Assembly: GCF_018324685.1 (NCBI RefSeq)
Contig: NZ_AP023354.1
Location: 3,100,001-3,164,000 of the forward strand
Origin: Actinocatenispora sera
Lineage (GTDB): Bacteria; Actinomycetota; Actinomycetes; Mycobacteriales; Micromonosporaceae
Reading direction: 5' to 3'
DNA length: 64,000 bases
Shown: positions 31,359 through 39,762 of the stretch, piece by piece
Numbering within the stretch: position 1 is the first letter of the stretch
Layout: every line of letters begins with the position of its first letter
Notes under the pieces: model-generated
Database searches by the model: none
The model's input: only the letters and a program-made list of their open reading frames with translations
Told to the model about the DNA's origin: nothing
Made by a program: the position numbers and the translations under genes

Positions 31359-31693
31359 GGCTCCCCCTGAAAATCGGTCCTGATTCGACGCTACGGTGCC
31401 TCCGACATCCACCGATCGGATCGGCGAAACTCGGCGCGCGGTTTGCGCGGTTGGCGACCCGGTGTGCGGAAGTCGCCGATGCCTCGATGCTCGCGGTTCG
31501 GCTCAGCCAAGCCGGATCGATCATCAATCGTCCGAAGTAGACACTTCGGTGATGGGGACCGGAGGAGGTACGGCGTGAACCGATCACCGCCGGCGGTCGG
31601 GGGTGCGGCCGGCGGTCCGGGTGCGGTCGGGCCGGCGGCGACCGGAGCAGCCCGGGTGCCGGGCGGGTGTCGATGGCGGCGGGCCGCCGATGC
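31359..31693. other. 335-base intergenic region between minus-strand genes
   Basis: Contains two perfect inverted repeats: CCGATC-G-GATCGG (31412-31424) and CCGAAGT-AGAC-ACTTCGG (31532-31549). A perfect plus-strand ribosome site GGAGGAGGT (31561-31569) with GTG at 31575 is present, but that frame runs antisense into the dsbA-like gene. No gene is called. Confidence 0.5.
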
Positions 31694-32422
31694 TCAGGCC
31701 GCGGCGTTGATCGCGTTCGTCAGCGCGCTGACCGAGGCGTCGACCTGCTTGCCGTCCACGAACACCGTCGGGGTCTGCTGTACGCCCTTGCCCTGCGCGG
31801 CGTTGGACACGTGCGTCACCCACTTCGCGTACTTCTGCGAGGTCACGCACTTGTCGAAGGTGGCGCCGGTGATACCGGCATCGTGCGAGATCGAGAGGAT
31901 CTGCTGGTTCGTCAGACCCTTGCTGTTCTCCGCCGGCTGCTTGCCGAAGATCGCCGTGGTGAAGTCGGGCAGCTTCTTCGCGTCTGCGGCGCAGCCGGCC
32001 GCGGCGGCCGACCGGGTGGAGTACTCGGTACCGGAGGAGTACCGGTTCAGGTAGTTGAGCGGGTGGTAGGTCAGCGTGATCGTGTTGTTACCAGCGAAGT
32101 CGTTGAGCGGGCCGGCCGCCAGCGTCTCGAACTCCTTGCAGTGCGGGCACATGTAGTCGAGGTAGATGTCGACCTGCACGCCGCCGCTGCTGACCGGCAC
32201 GCCCAGGTCGGTGCGGGTCGCACCGGCCGGCATCGCGTACGACTGGGCCGCCTGGGCGTTGCGCCGGCTCAGGTAGATCGCGCCGGTCACGCCGCCGGCG
32301 AGCAACACCACCAGCACCGCCACCGCGGAGATCCAGATCGTCCGGCGCCGGCGGCGCTCGGCCGCCTGCTGGGCGCGGATCAGCTGGTTGGCACGCTTCT
32401 GGCCCTTGCGACTACTCATCAT
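31694..32422 (-). CDS. Membrane-anchored DsbA-like thiol oxidoreductase
   Basis: 242 residues: a basic N-terminus, one membrane helix at about 29-50, then an extracytoplasmic thioredoxin-fold domain. The active site is CPHC (Cys92-Cys95), and the cis-Pro segment is QTPTVFVDGK. A second Cys pair (GCAA and KCVT) may form a structural disulfide. It resembles the DsbA/MdbA oxidoreductases that introduce disulfides into exported actinobacterial proteins. It overlaps the MauE-like gene by 11 bases and is cotranscribed after it. Confidence 0.87.
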   Translation of the reverse strand: MMSSRKGQKRANQLIRAQQAAERRRRRTIWISAVAVLVVLLAGGVTGAIYLSRRNAQAAQSYAMPAGATRTDLGVPVSSGGVQVDIYLDYMCPHCKEFETLAAGPLNDFAGNNTITLTYHPLNYLNRYSSGTEYSTRSAAAAGCAADAKKLPDFTTAIFGKQPAENSKGLTNQQILSISHDAGITGATFDKCVTSQKYAKWVTHVSNAAQGKGVQQTPTVFVDGKQVDASVSALTNAINAAA

Positions 32423-32975
32423 CGTCCTCGTCGTCGTCCACCGCGGGAACCGGCGGGAACAGCACCGAGTCCAGCGAGAACCGGGACCGCGACCACCAGA
32501 ACACCAACAGCGCCAGCACCACGAAGCCTATGTCTCGCACGATGTCGAGCCCGTAGGTGGTGGACTGGTCGGCGCCGAGGGCACCGCCGGAGGAGAAGCA
32601 GCCGCAGTCGATGCGCAGACCGCGGGCCCAGACCGAGATGATGCCGCCGATGTAGATGAGGAACAGCACCGCCGAGGCGGCCGCCATCACCCGCACGGCG
32701 ATGCCGACCAGCAGCGCCAGCCCGAGCAGTACCTCGATGATCGGCTGCGCGGACCCGATCACGGTGGACAGCCAGTACGGGAACAGCTTGTAGGCGGCGA
32801 CCGAGCTGACCGACTGGGACAGGTCGACGAGCTTGGTGCCGCCGGAGACCAGCCAGACCACCGACAGCCCGAGCCGGAGCACCAGCGCGACCCAGGAACC
32901 GACCTGGGTGCGGTCGAAGCGCAGCCAGTAGGCGGCAGAGCGGGGATCCATCGGCGTCGCCTGTTCGAGCGTCAT
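32412..32975 (-). CDS. MauE/DoxX-type redox membrane protein
   Basis: 187 residues with four to five membrane helices (RLGLSVVWLVSGGTKLVDL and others). A periplasm-facing CGCFSSGG motif follows LRID, typical of the MauE family that handles disulfide exchange across the membrane. The acidic tail (DDDEDDDE) is cytoplasmic. The start ATG 32975 gives a normal N-terminus; the ribosome site is weak. It overlaps the DsbA-like gene, and the two probably form one pathway in which the membrane protein re-oxidises or re-reduces the DsbA partner. Confidence 0.82.
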   Translation of the reverse strand: MTLEQATPMDPRSAAYWLRFDRTQVGSWVALVLRLGLSVVWLVSGGTKLVDLSQSVSSVAAYKLFPYWLSTVIGSAQPIIEVLLGLALLVGIAVRVMAAASAVLFLIYIGGIISVWARGLRIDCGCFSSGGALGADQSTTYGLDIVRDIGFVVLALLVFWWSRSRFSLDSVLFPPVPAVDDDEDDDE

Positions 32976-33320
32976 CTGCTGACCGTCCCGGGTCCTAGGT
33001 TGGTGGCTTCTAACTTGCCATGACCGCACGGAGTGCGTCGACATGCTCAACGCGCCCGGGCGCCACACGTGACCGGATTGTTCGAATCAGCTCCGGGTAC
33101 CGCCCTGCATCGGACGGGCCGGCCGCCGCCGCGGCTCCACCCGCGCGCTATCGTGTGAGCCACGTCACGGCGGGAACCGCGACGCCGGACCCGACGACAG
33201 TACTGGCATGACGTGTGGCGAGGTGCGGACCGCAGCGGCCGGCGCGACCGCGCGGCCGGGCGGGGCGGCCCGGCCGGTGCGCGCCGGCCGGGCACGGTGC
33301 GGCCGGTCGGCAGGGGAGTC
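32976..33320. other. 345-base divergent region between mauE-like and copCD-like genes
   Basis: No supported gene. It must contain promoters for both directions. I see no clear copper-responsive palindrome. Small open frames here lack ribosome sites. Confidence 0.45.
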
Positions 33321-35408
33321 GTGACCGCGATCCGGACGAGAGTGCACATCTCGGCTTCGCCCCGCTCCGCCCGTCGCCGCGCGCTCGGGCTCCTGCTCGC
33401 GGCCGTGGTCGCCGCCCTCGCGGTACTGCTGCCCGCGGTACCGGCGAGCGCGCACGCGGTGTTGCTGCGAACCGACCCGGGCAGCGGTTCGATCGTGCAG
33501 GACACCCCGACGCGCGTGACGCTGACGTTCAACGAGCCGGTAAAGCTGGTCCCGGCCGACATCGGGGTGGTCGCGCCGACCGGGGCGAAGGTCGGCGGTA
33601 CGCCGAAGCTGACCCACGACGGAACCGTGCTCTCCATTCCGCTGTCCGAGCGGCTGCCGAAGGGCACGTTCCTGGTCACCTACCGGATCATCTCGGCCGA
33701 CAGCCATCCGGTCGCCGGCGGCTTCTCGTTCTCCATCGGTGCGCCGTCCAAGACGGCACCGGCCGCGACCGGCGGTACCGGTGCCGCCGAGCAACCGGTG
33801 GTCGGCGTCGCGATGCCGGTCGTGCGCTACCTCGGCTACGCCGGCATGGCGCTCGCGGTGGGTGCCGCGCTGGTGCTCATCTCGCTGTGGCCGCGGCGGC
33901 TGCCTCGGCGCGGGCCGGCCCGGGTGATGGGCCTCGGTGTGCTGCTGGTGGCGGTGTCCACGCTGGCTGAGGGGTACCTGCAGGTGCCGTACTCCACCGG
34001 CGGATCGCTGACCTCGGTCGGCTACCACGACCTCGTGCAGATCATGAACAGCCGGTTCGGCTGGGCCCACCTGGCCCGGCTGATCCTGCTCGCCGCCGCG
34101 GTGCCGCTGCTGTCGGTGATCGGCGCGGCCCGGCGCAACCGGCTCGGCACCGGCGAACGCATCGCGCTCGCGGTGATGGCCGCGCTCGCCGTGTTCACCT
34201 GGGGCTACGGCGGACACCCGAGCACCTCCCCGGTGCCCTGGCTGACCGTACTGTCCGACGCGGTGCACCTCGGCGCGATCGGCGCCTGGCTCGGCGGGCT
34301 GGTGATGCTGGTGTGCTTCCTGCTGCCCCGGGCGACGCCGCGCGAGCTCGCCGCGGTACTGCCGGTCTGGTCGCGGTGGGCCACCATCGCGGTCAGCGTG
34401 CTGGCCGCCGCCGGCATCCTCCAGGCCTGCCTGCAACTGGGCACGCCGGCGGCGCTGGTGCAGACGCTGTACGGGCAGCTGATCATCGTCAAGGTGGTCG
34501 CCTTCGCCGCGATTCTCGCGGTCGCGTCCTACTCCCGTTCCGCCTCCCGCCGCTATGCCCTGGCCGGGCTTCCTGCCCGGTCCGGGAGCAGCGCCGGCCC
34601 CGCGGAGGACCGGGCCCGCCAGACCTCGCCCGACGCCCCGGGCGATGATCCGGACGCGACCGAGTTCACCGACCCGGTCTGGGAAGAGGTGTACGCGGCC
34701 GACTCGGCCCGCCGCGACACCGCCCGGGCGGGCGGCCGCGACGTGCCTGGCGCGCCCGGAGACCAACCGGTTCCGGCCGACCGGGCCGTTCCCCTCGACG
34801 AGGCCTCCCCGACCGACCCGGCGGCCGGAGCCGACGGGGACACCCCGGCCGACCCGCCGGTCGGAGCTGGCGGGGACACCCCGGCCGATCCGCAGGCCGG
34901 GTCCGGATCGACCGGTGCGGAGCCGGAACCACCGCCCGAGCCGGCCACCGTGGATCGGCGGGCGCTGCGGCGGCTGATCCTGGTCGAGCTGTGCATCGCG
35001 GCGGTGATCTTCGGCGTCACCGCGGTACTGGTGCAGACCACGCCGGCGCGATCGGCGACCAGCGCGGCGAGCCAGGCGCGGAACCTGCCGTACTCGGCCA
35101 CGCTGAACGACAAGCTGTTCAGCCTGCAGGTGCAGCTCGACCCGGCCCGGACCGGGAAGAACACCCTGCATGCCATCGCGTACCACCCCGACGACGGCAG
35201 CCCGGTACGGGTGCGCCAGTGGAAGGTGACCGCGAGCCTGCCCGGTGCCGGCATCGGTCCGGTGACCATCCCGACCGAGGCGATCACCGACAACCACGCG
35301 ATCGCCGACGTGGCGCTGCCGAAGGCCGGCAACTGGAAGTTCTCGTTCACGTTGCGAATCTCCGAGATCGACGAATCGACCGTCACCACCACGGTGCCGG
35401 TGCGCTGA
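33321..35408 (+). CDS. CopC-CopD fusion, copper resistance/uptake membrane protein
   Basis: 695 residues. A signal segment ends near SASAHAVL, so the mature protein begins with a histidine, the copper-binding His-brace of CopC. The CopC beta-sandwich runs to about residue 125, including DSHPVAGGFSFSIG. CopD follows with about eight membrane helices. A cytoplasmic-type Asp/Pro/Gly linker of about 130 residues has a duplicated GDTPADP unit. One more helix and a second extracellular beta domain form the C-terminus. The GTG at 33321 has GGGGAG upstream. It is followed by a YcnI gene, a standard actinomycete copper pair. Confidence 0.88.
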   Translation: MTAIRTRVHISASPRSARRRALGLLLAAVVAALAVLLPAVPASAHAVLLRTDPGSGSIVQDTPTRVTLTFNEPVKLVPADIGVVAPTGAKVGGTPKLTHDGTVLSIPLSERLPKGTFLVTYRIISADSHPVAGGFSFSIGAPSKTAPAATGGTGAAEQPVVGVAMPVVRYLGYAGMALAVGAALVLISLWPRRLPRRGPARVMGLGVLLVAVSTLAEGYLQVPYSTGGSLTSVGYHDLVQIMNSRFGWAHLARLILLAAAVPLLSVIGAARRNRLGTGERIALAVMAALAVFTWGYGGHPSTSPVPWLTVLSDAVHLGAIGAWLGGLVMLVCFLLPRATPRELAAVLPVWSRWATIAVSVLAAAGILQACLQLGTPAALVQTLYGQLIIVKVVAFAAILAVASYSRSASRRYALAGLPARSGSSAGPAEDRARQTSPDAPGDDPDATEFTDPVWEEVYAADSARRDTARAGGRDVPGAPGDQPVPADRAVPLDEASPTDPAAGADGDTPADPPVGAGGDTPADPQAGSGSTGAEPEPPPEPATVDRRALRRLILVELCIAAVIFGVTAVLVQTTPARSATSAASQARNLPYSATLNDKLFSLQVQLDPARTGKNTLHAIAYHPDDGSPVRVRQWKVTASLPGAGIGPVTIPTEAITDNHAIADVALPKAGNWKFSFTLRISEIDESTVTTTVPVR

Positions 35409-35444
35409 CCGACGATCCACAGTGGACTGTTCGAAAGGGACCAG

Positions 35445-36146
35445 ATGAAGCGCAAGAAGCTGCTGCTGTCGGTTTTCGCCGGGATGGTCGGCGCGATCGC
35501 GGTGGCCGCACCGGCCGCGGCGCACGTCACCGTCAACCCGCGTACCGCCGAGCCGGGCAGCTACGCCCGGGTGGCGTTCCGGGTGCCGACCGAGTCCGAC
35601 ACCGCGAGCACCACCAAGCTCGTCGTGTACCTGCCGGCCGACCACCCGGTGGCGTCGGTCAGCGTCCAACCGGTACCGGGTTGGAAAGCCGTACTGCACA
35701 AGGCGAAGCTGGCCAAGCCGCTGACCACCGAGGGGGGCAACGTGACCGAGGCGGTCGACCGGATCACCTGGACCGCGCGGTCCGGCGCGGCGATCGAACC
35801 GGGCCAGTTCCAGGAGTTCCCGGTCAGCCTGGGCCCGCTGCCGAAGTCCGGCACGATGACGTTCAAGGCGCTGCAGACCTACTCCGACGGCAAGGTGGTG
35901 CGCTGGATCCAGACCGGCAGCGACGACAGCGAGCTGGAGAACCCGGCGCCGGTACTGACGCTGGCCGCGAGCGGTGCGCCGGGCGCGCCGGCCGCCACCC
36001 CGACCAGGGCCGCGGCGGCGGGCAAGAGCGACGGGCCGAGCTCCGGTACCGCGTTGACCGTCGGGGTGATCGGGCTGGTCGCCGGGCTGGCCGGACTCGC
36101 CCTGGGCGGCGTCGCGTTCACCCGCTCCCGCCGCGCCGAAGACTAG
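35445..36146 (+). CDS. YcnI-like copper-binding protein (DUF1775)
   Basis: 233 residues: signal peptide ending APAAAHV, so the mature N-terminal residue is the copper-binding His. A beta-rich YcnI domain follows (VNPRTAEPGSYARVAFRVPTE), then an Ala/Pro linker and a C-terminal membrane anchor (about 200-222) with RSRR stop-transfer. It is predicted to bind extracellular copper and work with the CopC-CopD protein encoded 36 bases upstream. The ATG has GAAAGGGA upstream. Confidence 0.9.
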   Translation: MKRKKLLLSVFAGMVGAIAVAAPAAAHVTVNPRTAEPGSYARVAFRVPTESDTASTTKLVVYLPADHPVASVSVQPVPGWKAVLHKAKLAKPLTTEGGNVTEAVDRITWTARSGAAIEPGQFQEFPVSLGPLPKSGTMTFKALQTYSDGKVVRWIQTGSDDSELENPAPVLTLAASGAPGAPAATPTRAAAAGKSDGPSSGTALTVGVIGLVAGLAGLALGGVAFTRSRRAED

Positions 36147-36166
36147 CGACCGGCTCGAGCCCGTAC

Positions 36167-36210
36167 CGGCGTCTCCGGGCGGCGTCGGGTCCCGCCACCC
36201 GGAGACGCCG
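36167..36210 (+). terminator. 13-bp inverted repeat after ycnI-like gene
   Basis: CGGCGTCTCCGGG and CCCGGAGACGCCG are perfect complements around an 18-base loop. No T-run follows. Further on, two GTGCCGGGGCCC-containing direct repeats (near 36220 and 36289) precede the GH15 gene. Confidence 0.5.
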
Positions 36211-36368
36211 AAGCCTGCGTGCCGGGGCCCGATCCGGACTGGCCCGGGCAGCGTCCGGTCACGCCGCCCGCAGACGGTGCAGCCCGCGTGCCGGGGCCCC
36301 GATCCGGGATCTCCGACCGGGATGCGCCGGGACCTGCGATGCGCGCCTGGAGGGGCCAGAATGGTGTC

Positions 36369-38240
36369 ATGCCATTGCCCATCGAGAACTATGCGTTGAT
36401 CGGGGACACCCATTCCGCAGCCCTGGTCGGTACGGACGGGTCGATCGACTGGCTGTGCCTGCCCCGGTTCGACTCGCCCGGTGTGTTCAGCGCGCTGCTC
36501 GGCGGCCCGTCCGACGGCCACTGGCAGCTGTGCCCGGCCGGCGAGGTCACGTCGGTGCACCGGCGCTACCGGGACGAGACGATGGTGCTGGAAACCGACT
36601 TCGTCACCCCGACGGGCCGGGCCCGGGTCATCGACTTCATGCCGGTGCGCGACCGCCGCGCCGACGTGATGCGCGTCGTCGAGTGCGTCGACGGCACGGT
36701 CGAGATGCGGATGGAGTGGGTGATCCGGTTCGACTACGGCGAGATCGTCCCCTGGGTGCAGCGCCGGTTCGACGCCGACGGGCGCCCGGCGATCACCGCC
36801 ATCGGCGGGCCGGATGCGGTCTGCCTGCGCGGCGACCCGCTGCCCGAGCACGACTCCACCGACCACCGGCACACCGTGGAGTTCACCGTCGCGGCGGGGG
36901 AGCGGCGCACCTTCTCGATGACCTGGTACCCGTCCTCGGACTCGACGGTGCCGACCGTGCACGACGCGGACGAGCAGTTGCCTCGCACCGAGCGCTTCTG
37001 GCGCAGCTGGGCCCGCAAGTGCAAGTACCGCGGGCCGTACCGGGCACAGGTGGTGCGCTCGGCGCTCACCCTGAAGGCGTTGACGTACGAGCCGACCGGC
37101 GGCATCGTCGCGGCACCGACCACCTCGCTGCCCGAGCAGCTCGGCGGCGAGCGCAACTGGGACTACCGCTACTGCTGGCTGCGGGACGCGTCGCTGACGC
37201 TGCGCTCGATGCTGGACCACGGGTACCGGTCCGAGGCCAAGGCGTGGCGGTCCTGGCTGCTGCGCTCGGTCGCCGGTGACCCCGAGGACCTGCAGATCCT
37301 GTACGGGGTGGCGGGCGAGCGGCGGCTGTTCGAGTGGACGGTGGACACGCTCGACGGCTACCAGGGCGCCAAGCCGGTGCGGATCGGCAACGCGGCGAGC
37401 GGCCAGCTGCAGCTCGACGTGTACGGCGAGGTGCTGGACGCGCTGCACGAGGCACGCGTCGAGGGGATCAAGGAGGACGACTTCTCCTGGCCGCTGCAGC
37501 TGGCGCTGGCCGACAACCTGCTGTCCAAGTGGGACCAGCCGGACAACGGGATCTGGGAGGTACGCGGCGAACTGCGGCACTTCACCCATTCCCGGATGAT
37601 GGTGTGGGTCGCGCTCGACCGGCTGGTGCAGGCGGTCGAGCGCAGCGGGCTGCCCGGTGACGTCGAGCGCTGGCGCACGATGCGCGACGAGGTGCACGAG
37701 GAGATCCTGACCAAGGGCTGGAACGACGAGGTCGGCGCGTTCACCCAGTACTACGGGGGCTCCACTGTGGACGCCGCGGTGCTGTTGATGCCGCAGATGG
37801 GTTTCCTGCCCGCGGACGACGAGCGGTTCGTCAGCACGATGGCGGTCATCGAACGGGAACTGCGCGACGGCCCGTTCGTCAAGCGGTACTCGACCGAACC
37901 GACCGAGGCGGACAAGACCGCCGTCGACGGCCTGTCGCCGGGCGAGGGCGCGTTCCTGATGTGCAGCTTCTGGCTGGTCCGGGCGTACGCGATGGCCGGC
38001 CGCACCGAGGAGGCCACCGAGCTGTTCGACCAGTTGCTCGGGCTGTGCAACGACGTCGGGCTGCTCGCCGAGGAGTACGACATCGAGCGGAACCGGATGC
38101 TCGGCAACTTCCCGCAGGCGTTCAGCCATCTGGCGTTGATCTCCGCCGCGCAGGCGGTCACCACGGCCGGCGCGCCGGACCGCGGCCGGGTGCCCGAGCA
38201 GTCGGACGGACCCGGCTACGGCGAACACCACACCCGCTGA
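36369..38240 (+). CDS. Glycoside hydrolase family 15 (glucoamylase/trehalase-like)
   Basis: 623 residues. An N-terminal beta domain begins with the family segment PIENYALIGDTHSAALVG and DGSIDWLCLPRFDSP. An (alpha/alpha)6 barrel follows, with NWDYRYCWLRDASLTL (catalytic-site region), DDFSWPLQ, and GNFPQAFSHLALISAA near the C-terminus. This subfamily contains the mycobacterial trehalase and plant-type glucan hydrolases, so a trehalose or alpha-glucan substrate is plausible. No signal peptide is evident, so it is cytosolic. The start ATG 36369 begins the conserved domain. The gene stands alone and is followed by a terminator. Confidence 0.9.
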   Translation: MPLPIENYALIGDTHSAALVGTDGSIDWLCLPRFDSPGVFSALLGGPSDGHWQLCPAGEVTSVHRRYRDETMVLETDFVTPTGRARVIDFMPVRDRRADVMRVVECVDGTVEMRMEWVIRFDYGEIVPWVQRRFDADGRPAITAIGGPDAVCLRGDPLPEHDSTDHRHTVEFTVAAGERRTFSMTWYPSSDSTVPTVHDADEQLPRTERFWRSWARKCKYRGPYRAQVVRSALTLKALTYEPTGGIVAAPTTSLPEQLGGERNWDYRYCWLRDASLTLRSMLDHGYRSEAKAWRSWLLRSVAGDPEDLQILYGVAGERRLFEWTVDTLDGYQGAKPVRIGNAASGQLQLDVYGEVLDALHEARVEGIKEDDFSWPLQLALADNLLSKWDQPDNGIWEVRGELRHFTHSRMMVWVALDRLVQAVERSGLPGDVERWRTMRDEVHEEILTKGWNDEVGAFTQYYGGSTVDAAVLLMPQMGFLPADDERFVSTMAVIERELRDGPFVKRYSTEPTEADKTAVDGLSPGEGAFLMCSFWLVRAYAMAGRTEEATELFDQLLGLCNDVGLLAEEYDIERNRMLGNFPQAFSHLALISAAQAVTTAGAPDRGRVPEQSDGPGYGEHHTR

Positions 38241-38271
38241 GCGAACGGTGGCCGACCGCGGGTCCGGACGG

Positions 38272-38312
38272 CCGAAAGCCCCTGACGCCGTGCGCCAGAG
38301 GCCTTCGGTTTT
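38272..38312 (+). terminator. Intrinsic terminator of the GH15 gene
   Basis: Interrupted stem CCGAA-GCC-CTG with CAG-GGC-TTCGG (two single-base mismatches), 11-base loop, followed by TTTT at 38309-38312. It lies 32 bases after the GH15 stop. Confidence 0.72.
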
Positions 38313-38389
38313 CCGGGCGATCCCCCGTGGTCGGGCCGGCCGCACCGCCGGACCGCCAACCGATCGCCGTGGTGGTCGGACCCGCCTGG

Positions 38390-38449
38390 TCACCACCAGG
38401 GACACGTGCCGATGATGATTGCGATGCCCACGCCAATGCCGATCAACAT
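38390..38449 (-). CDS. Possible 19-residue hydrophobic peptide
   Basis: A short frame reads MLIGIGVGIAIIIGTCPWW. The ATG at 38449 has a good ribosome site (GGAAGGG, 8-base spacing), and DNA upstream is AT-richer, as expected for a promoter. The sequence would be a single membrane-spanning helix with a Cys-Pro-Trp-Trp end. It lies on the minus strand between the GH15 terminator and the enolase-superfamily gene. Very short, so chance is possible; conservation would decide. Confidence 0.45.
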   Translation of the reverse strand: MLIGIGVGIAIIIGTCPWW

Positions 38450-38570
38450 GGCCGCGTCCCTTCCGCTCTGTTCGCGAGGCTGACCTCACCAACACTTACG
38501 GCAACCATGAAGCTACGGCACGTTATCGAATCGCCGCAGGTCAATGGAGTTATTTCACGGTAAGAGGGTT

Positions 38571-38589
38571 TATGACCGGTACGGTCATA
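38571..38589. promoter_or_regulatory. Perfect 19-base palindrome at the 3' end of the dehydratase-like gene
   Basis: TATGACCG-GTA-CGGTCATA, 8-base arms. It overlaps the stop codon of the minus-strand enolase-superfamily gene and lies upstream of the minus-strand peptide. It could be an operator for the peptide or a short terminator stem. Confidence 0.5.
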
Positions 38590-39691
38590 CCGGCTCGCCG
38601 TAGCGCGCCAGCTTCTCCTCGTCGACCGTGACACCGAGGCCCGGCCCGGCCGGTACCGGCAGTGCCGCGTCGGTGAGCGCGAACGGCTCGGTGATCAGAT
38701 CGTCCGCGTGCAGGTAGTACATCGAGTCGATCGCGTACCGCAGGGCCGGGGTGCTCCCCGCCAGCGCCAGGTGCGCCGCGGTGGAGATGCCCAGCTCGCC
38801 GCCGGAGTGCAGGTTCATCCCGAGCCCGAACGTGTCGCAGTGCGCGGCGAGCGACTTGTTCGCCGCGATGCCGCCCCACTTGAACACGTCGCCGTGGATC
38901 ACGTCGACCGCGCCGGCCCGTACCGCCGGGGCGAACTCCTCGAAGCGCACCACGCACATGTTGGTGCACAACGGAATCCCCAGCCGGGTGCGGACCGTCG
39001 CCATGCCCTCGATGCCGACGACCGGATCCTCCAGGTACTCCAGCGCCAACTCCTGCAGGGCGCCGCCGAGCCGCAGCGTGTCCGGCACCGGCCAGGCCGC
39101 GTTCGGGTCCACCCGCAGCCGGATCTGCGGCAGCGCGGCCCGGATCGCTCGCAGGATCGCCACGTCGCCGTCCGGATCGGTGCTGCCCTTCAACTTCACC
39201 GCGGTGAAGCCGTACTCGCCGACGACGGCGGCGGTGTGCTCGGCGAGCGCGCGGGGCAGGTCGGCCGGCGCGACCCGTCCGGCGTCGGCGCGGGTGACCA
39301 GCGCGGTCAGCGGTACCCGGTCGCGCACCCGGCCGCCGATCAGCTCGTGCACCGGGCGGCCCGCCGCCGTGCCGATCAGGTCCCAGCAGGCGACGTCGAT
39401 GCCGGCCTTCGCCGCGTAGCCGAGGTAGCCGTGGAAGAACGGCAACATGTGCGTGTCGGCGTGGAACCGCTCCAGCTCGTACGGGCTGCGTCCGATCAGG
39501 GTCGGCGCGAGCTGGCGCACCAGCGCCGCGGTCGGCGCGCCCCACATGGTCTCGCCCCACCCGTCGACGCCCTCGTCGGTACGCAACCGCAGCACGGTGC
39601 GGGTGTTCCCGGTCTTGGTCTCGAACGAGGAGGTGAACGCGGTGCGCATCGGCACCGTCACCACCCACACGTCCACCCCGACGATCTGCAC
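38585..39691 (-). CDS. Enolase-superfamily acid-sugar dehydratase-like enzyme
   Basis: 368 residues of the mandelate racemase/glucarate dehydratase type. The catalytic KxK is in FTAVKLKGS. Metal-ligand strands are LRVDPNAAW and LEYLEDPV, and a third, PLCTNMCVVRFEEF, is characteristic of glucarate-dehydratase relatives. The Asp in HGDVFKWGG and the His in NLHSGGELGIS could form the Asp-His base dyad. Dehydration of a sugar acid is therefore likely; the exact substrate is not. GTG 39691 (AAGGG upstream) was chosen; the open frame upstream runs through the divergent ROK gene and is spurious. The ROK repressor 71 bases away probably controls it. Confidence 0.8.
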   Translation of the reverse strand: MQIVGVDVWVVTVPMRTAFTSSFETKTGNTRTVLRLRTDEGVDGWGETMWGAPTAALVRQLAPTLIGRSPYELERFHADTHMLPFFHGYLGYAAKAGIDVACWDLIGTAAGRPVHELIGGRVRDRVPLTALVTRADAGRVAPADLPRALAEHTAAVVGEYGFTAVKLKGSTDPDGDVAILRAIRAALPQIRLRVDPNAAWPVPDTLRLGGALQELALEYLEDPVVGIEGMATVRTRLGIPLCTNMCVVRFEEFAPAVRAGAVDVIHGDVFKWGGIAANKSLAAHCDTFGLGMNLHSGGELGISTAAHLALAGSTPALRYAIDSMYYLHADDLITEPFALTDAALPVPAGPGLGVTVDEEKLARYGEPV

Positions 39692-39712
39692 AGCGCGGCA
39701 CCCTTCACGACG

Positions 39713-39740
39713 AGCTTCCGTGGCCAGTATGTTGGAAGCT
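39713..39740. promoter_or_regulatory. Candidate ROK operator between dehydratase and ROK genes
   Basis: AGCTTCC (39713-39719) and GGAAGCT (39734-39740) are perfect complements spaced 14 bases apart, with arm centres two helical turns apart. They sit in the 71-base divergent region, where transcription of both genes must start. Confidence 0.55.
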
Positions 39741-39762
39741 ACTACATGCAGGGAGGGCGCGG

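Larger units (their letters stand above)
38241..38584. other. 344-base intergenic region after the GH15 gene
   Basis: Holds the GH15 terminator, a possible 19-residue minus-strand peptide gene and, at its right edge, a perfect palindrome. Bases 38460-38570 are clearly less GC-rich than their surroundings and probably contain promoter sequence. Confidence 0.6.

Noticed and set aside
33165-38495. A 1,776-codon minus-strand open frame
   Set aside because: Antisense to the CopC-CopD, YcnI and GH15 genes, which have clear family motifs, signal peptides and ribosome sites. Its translation is Arg/Gly-rich without domain features.
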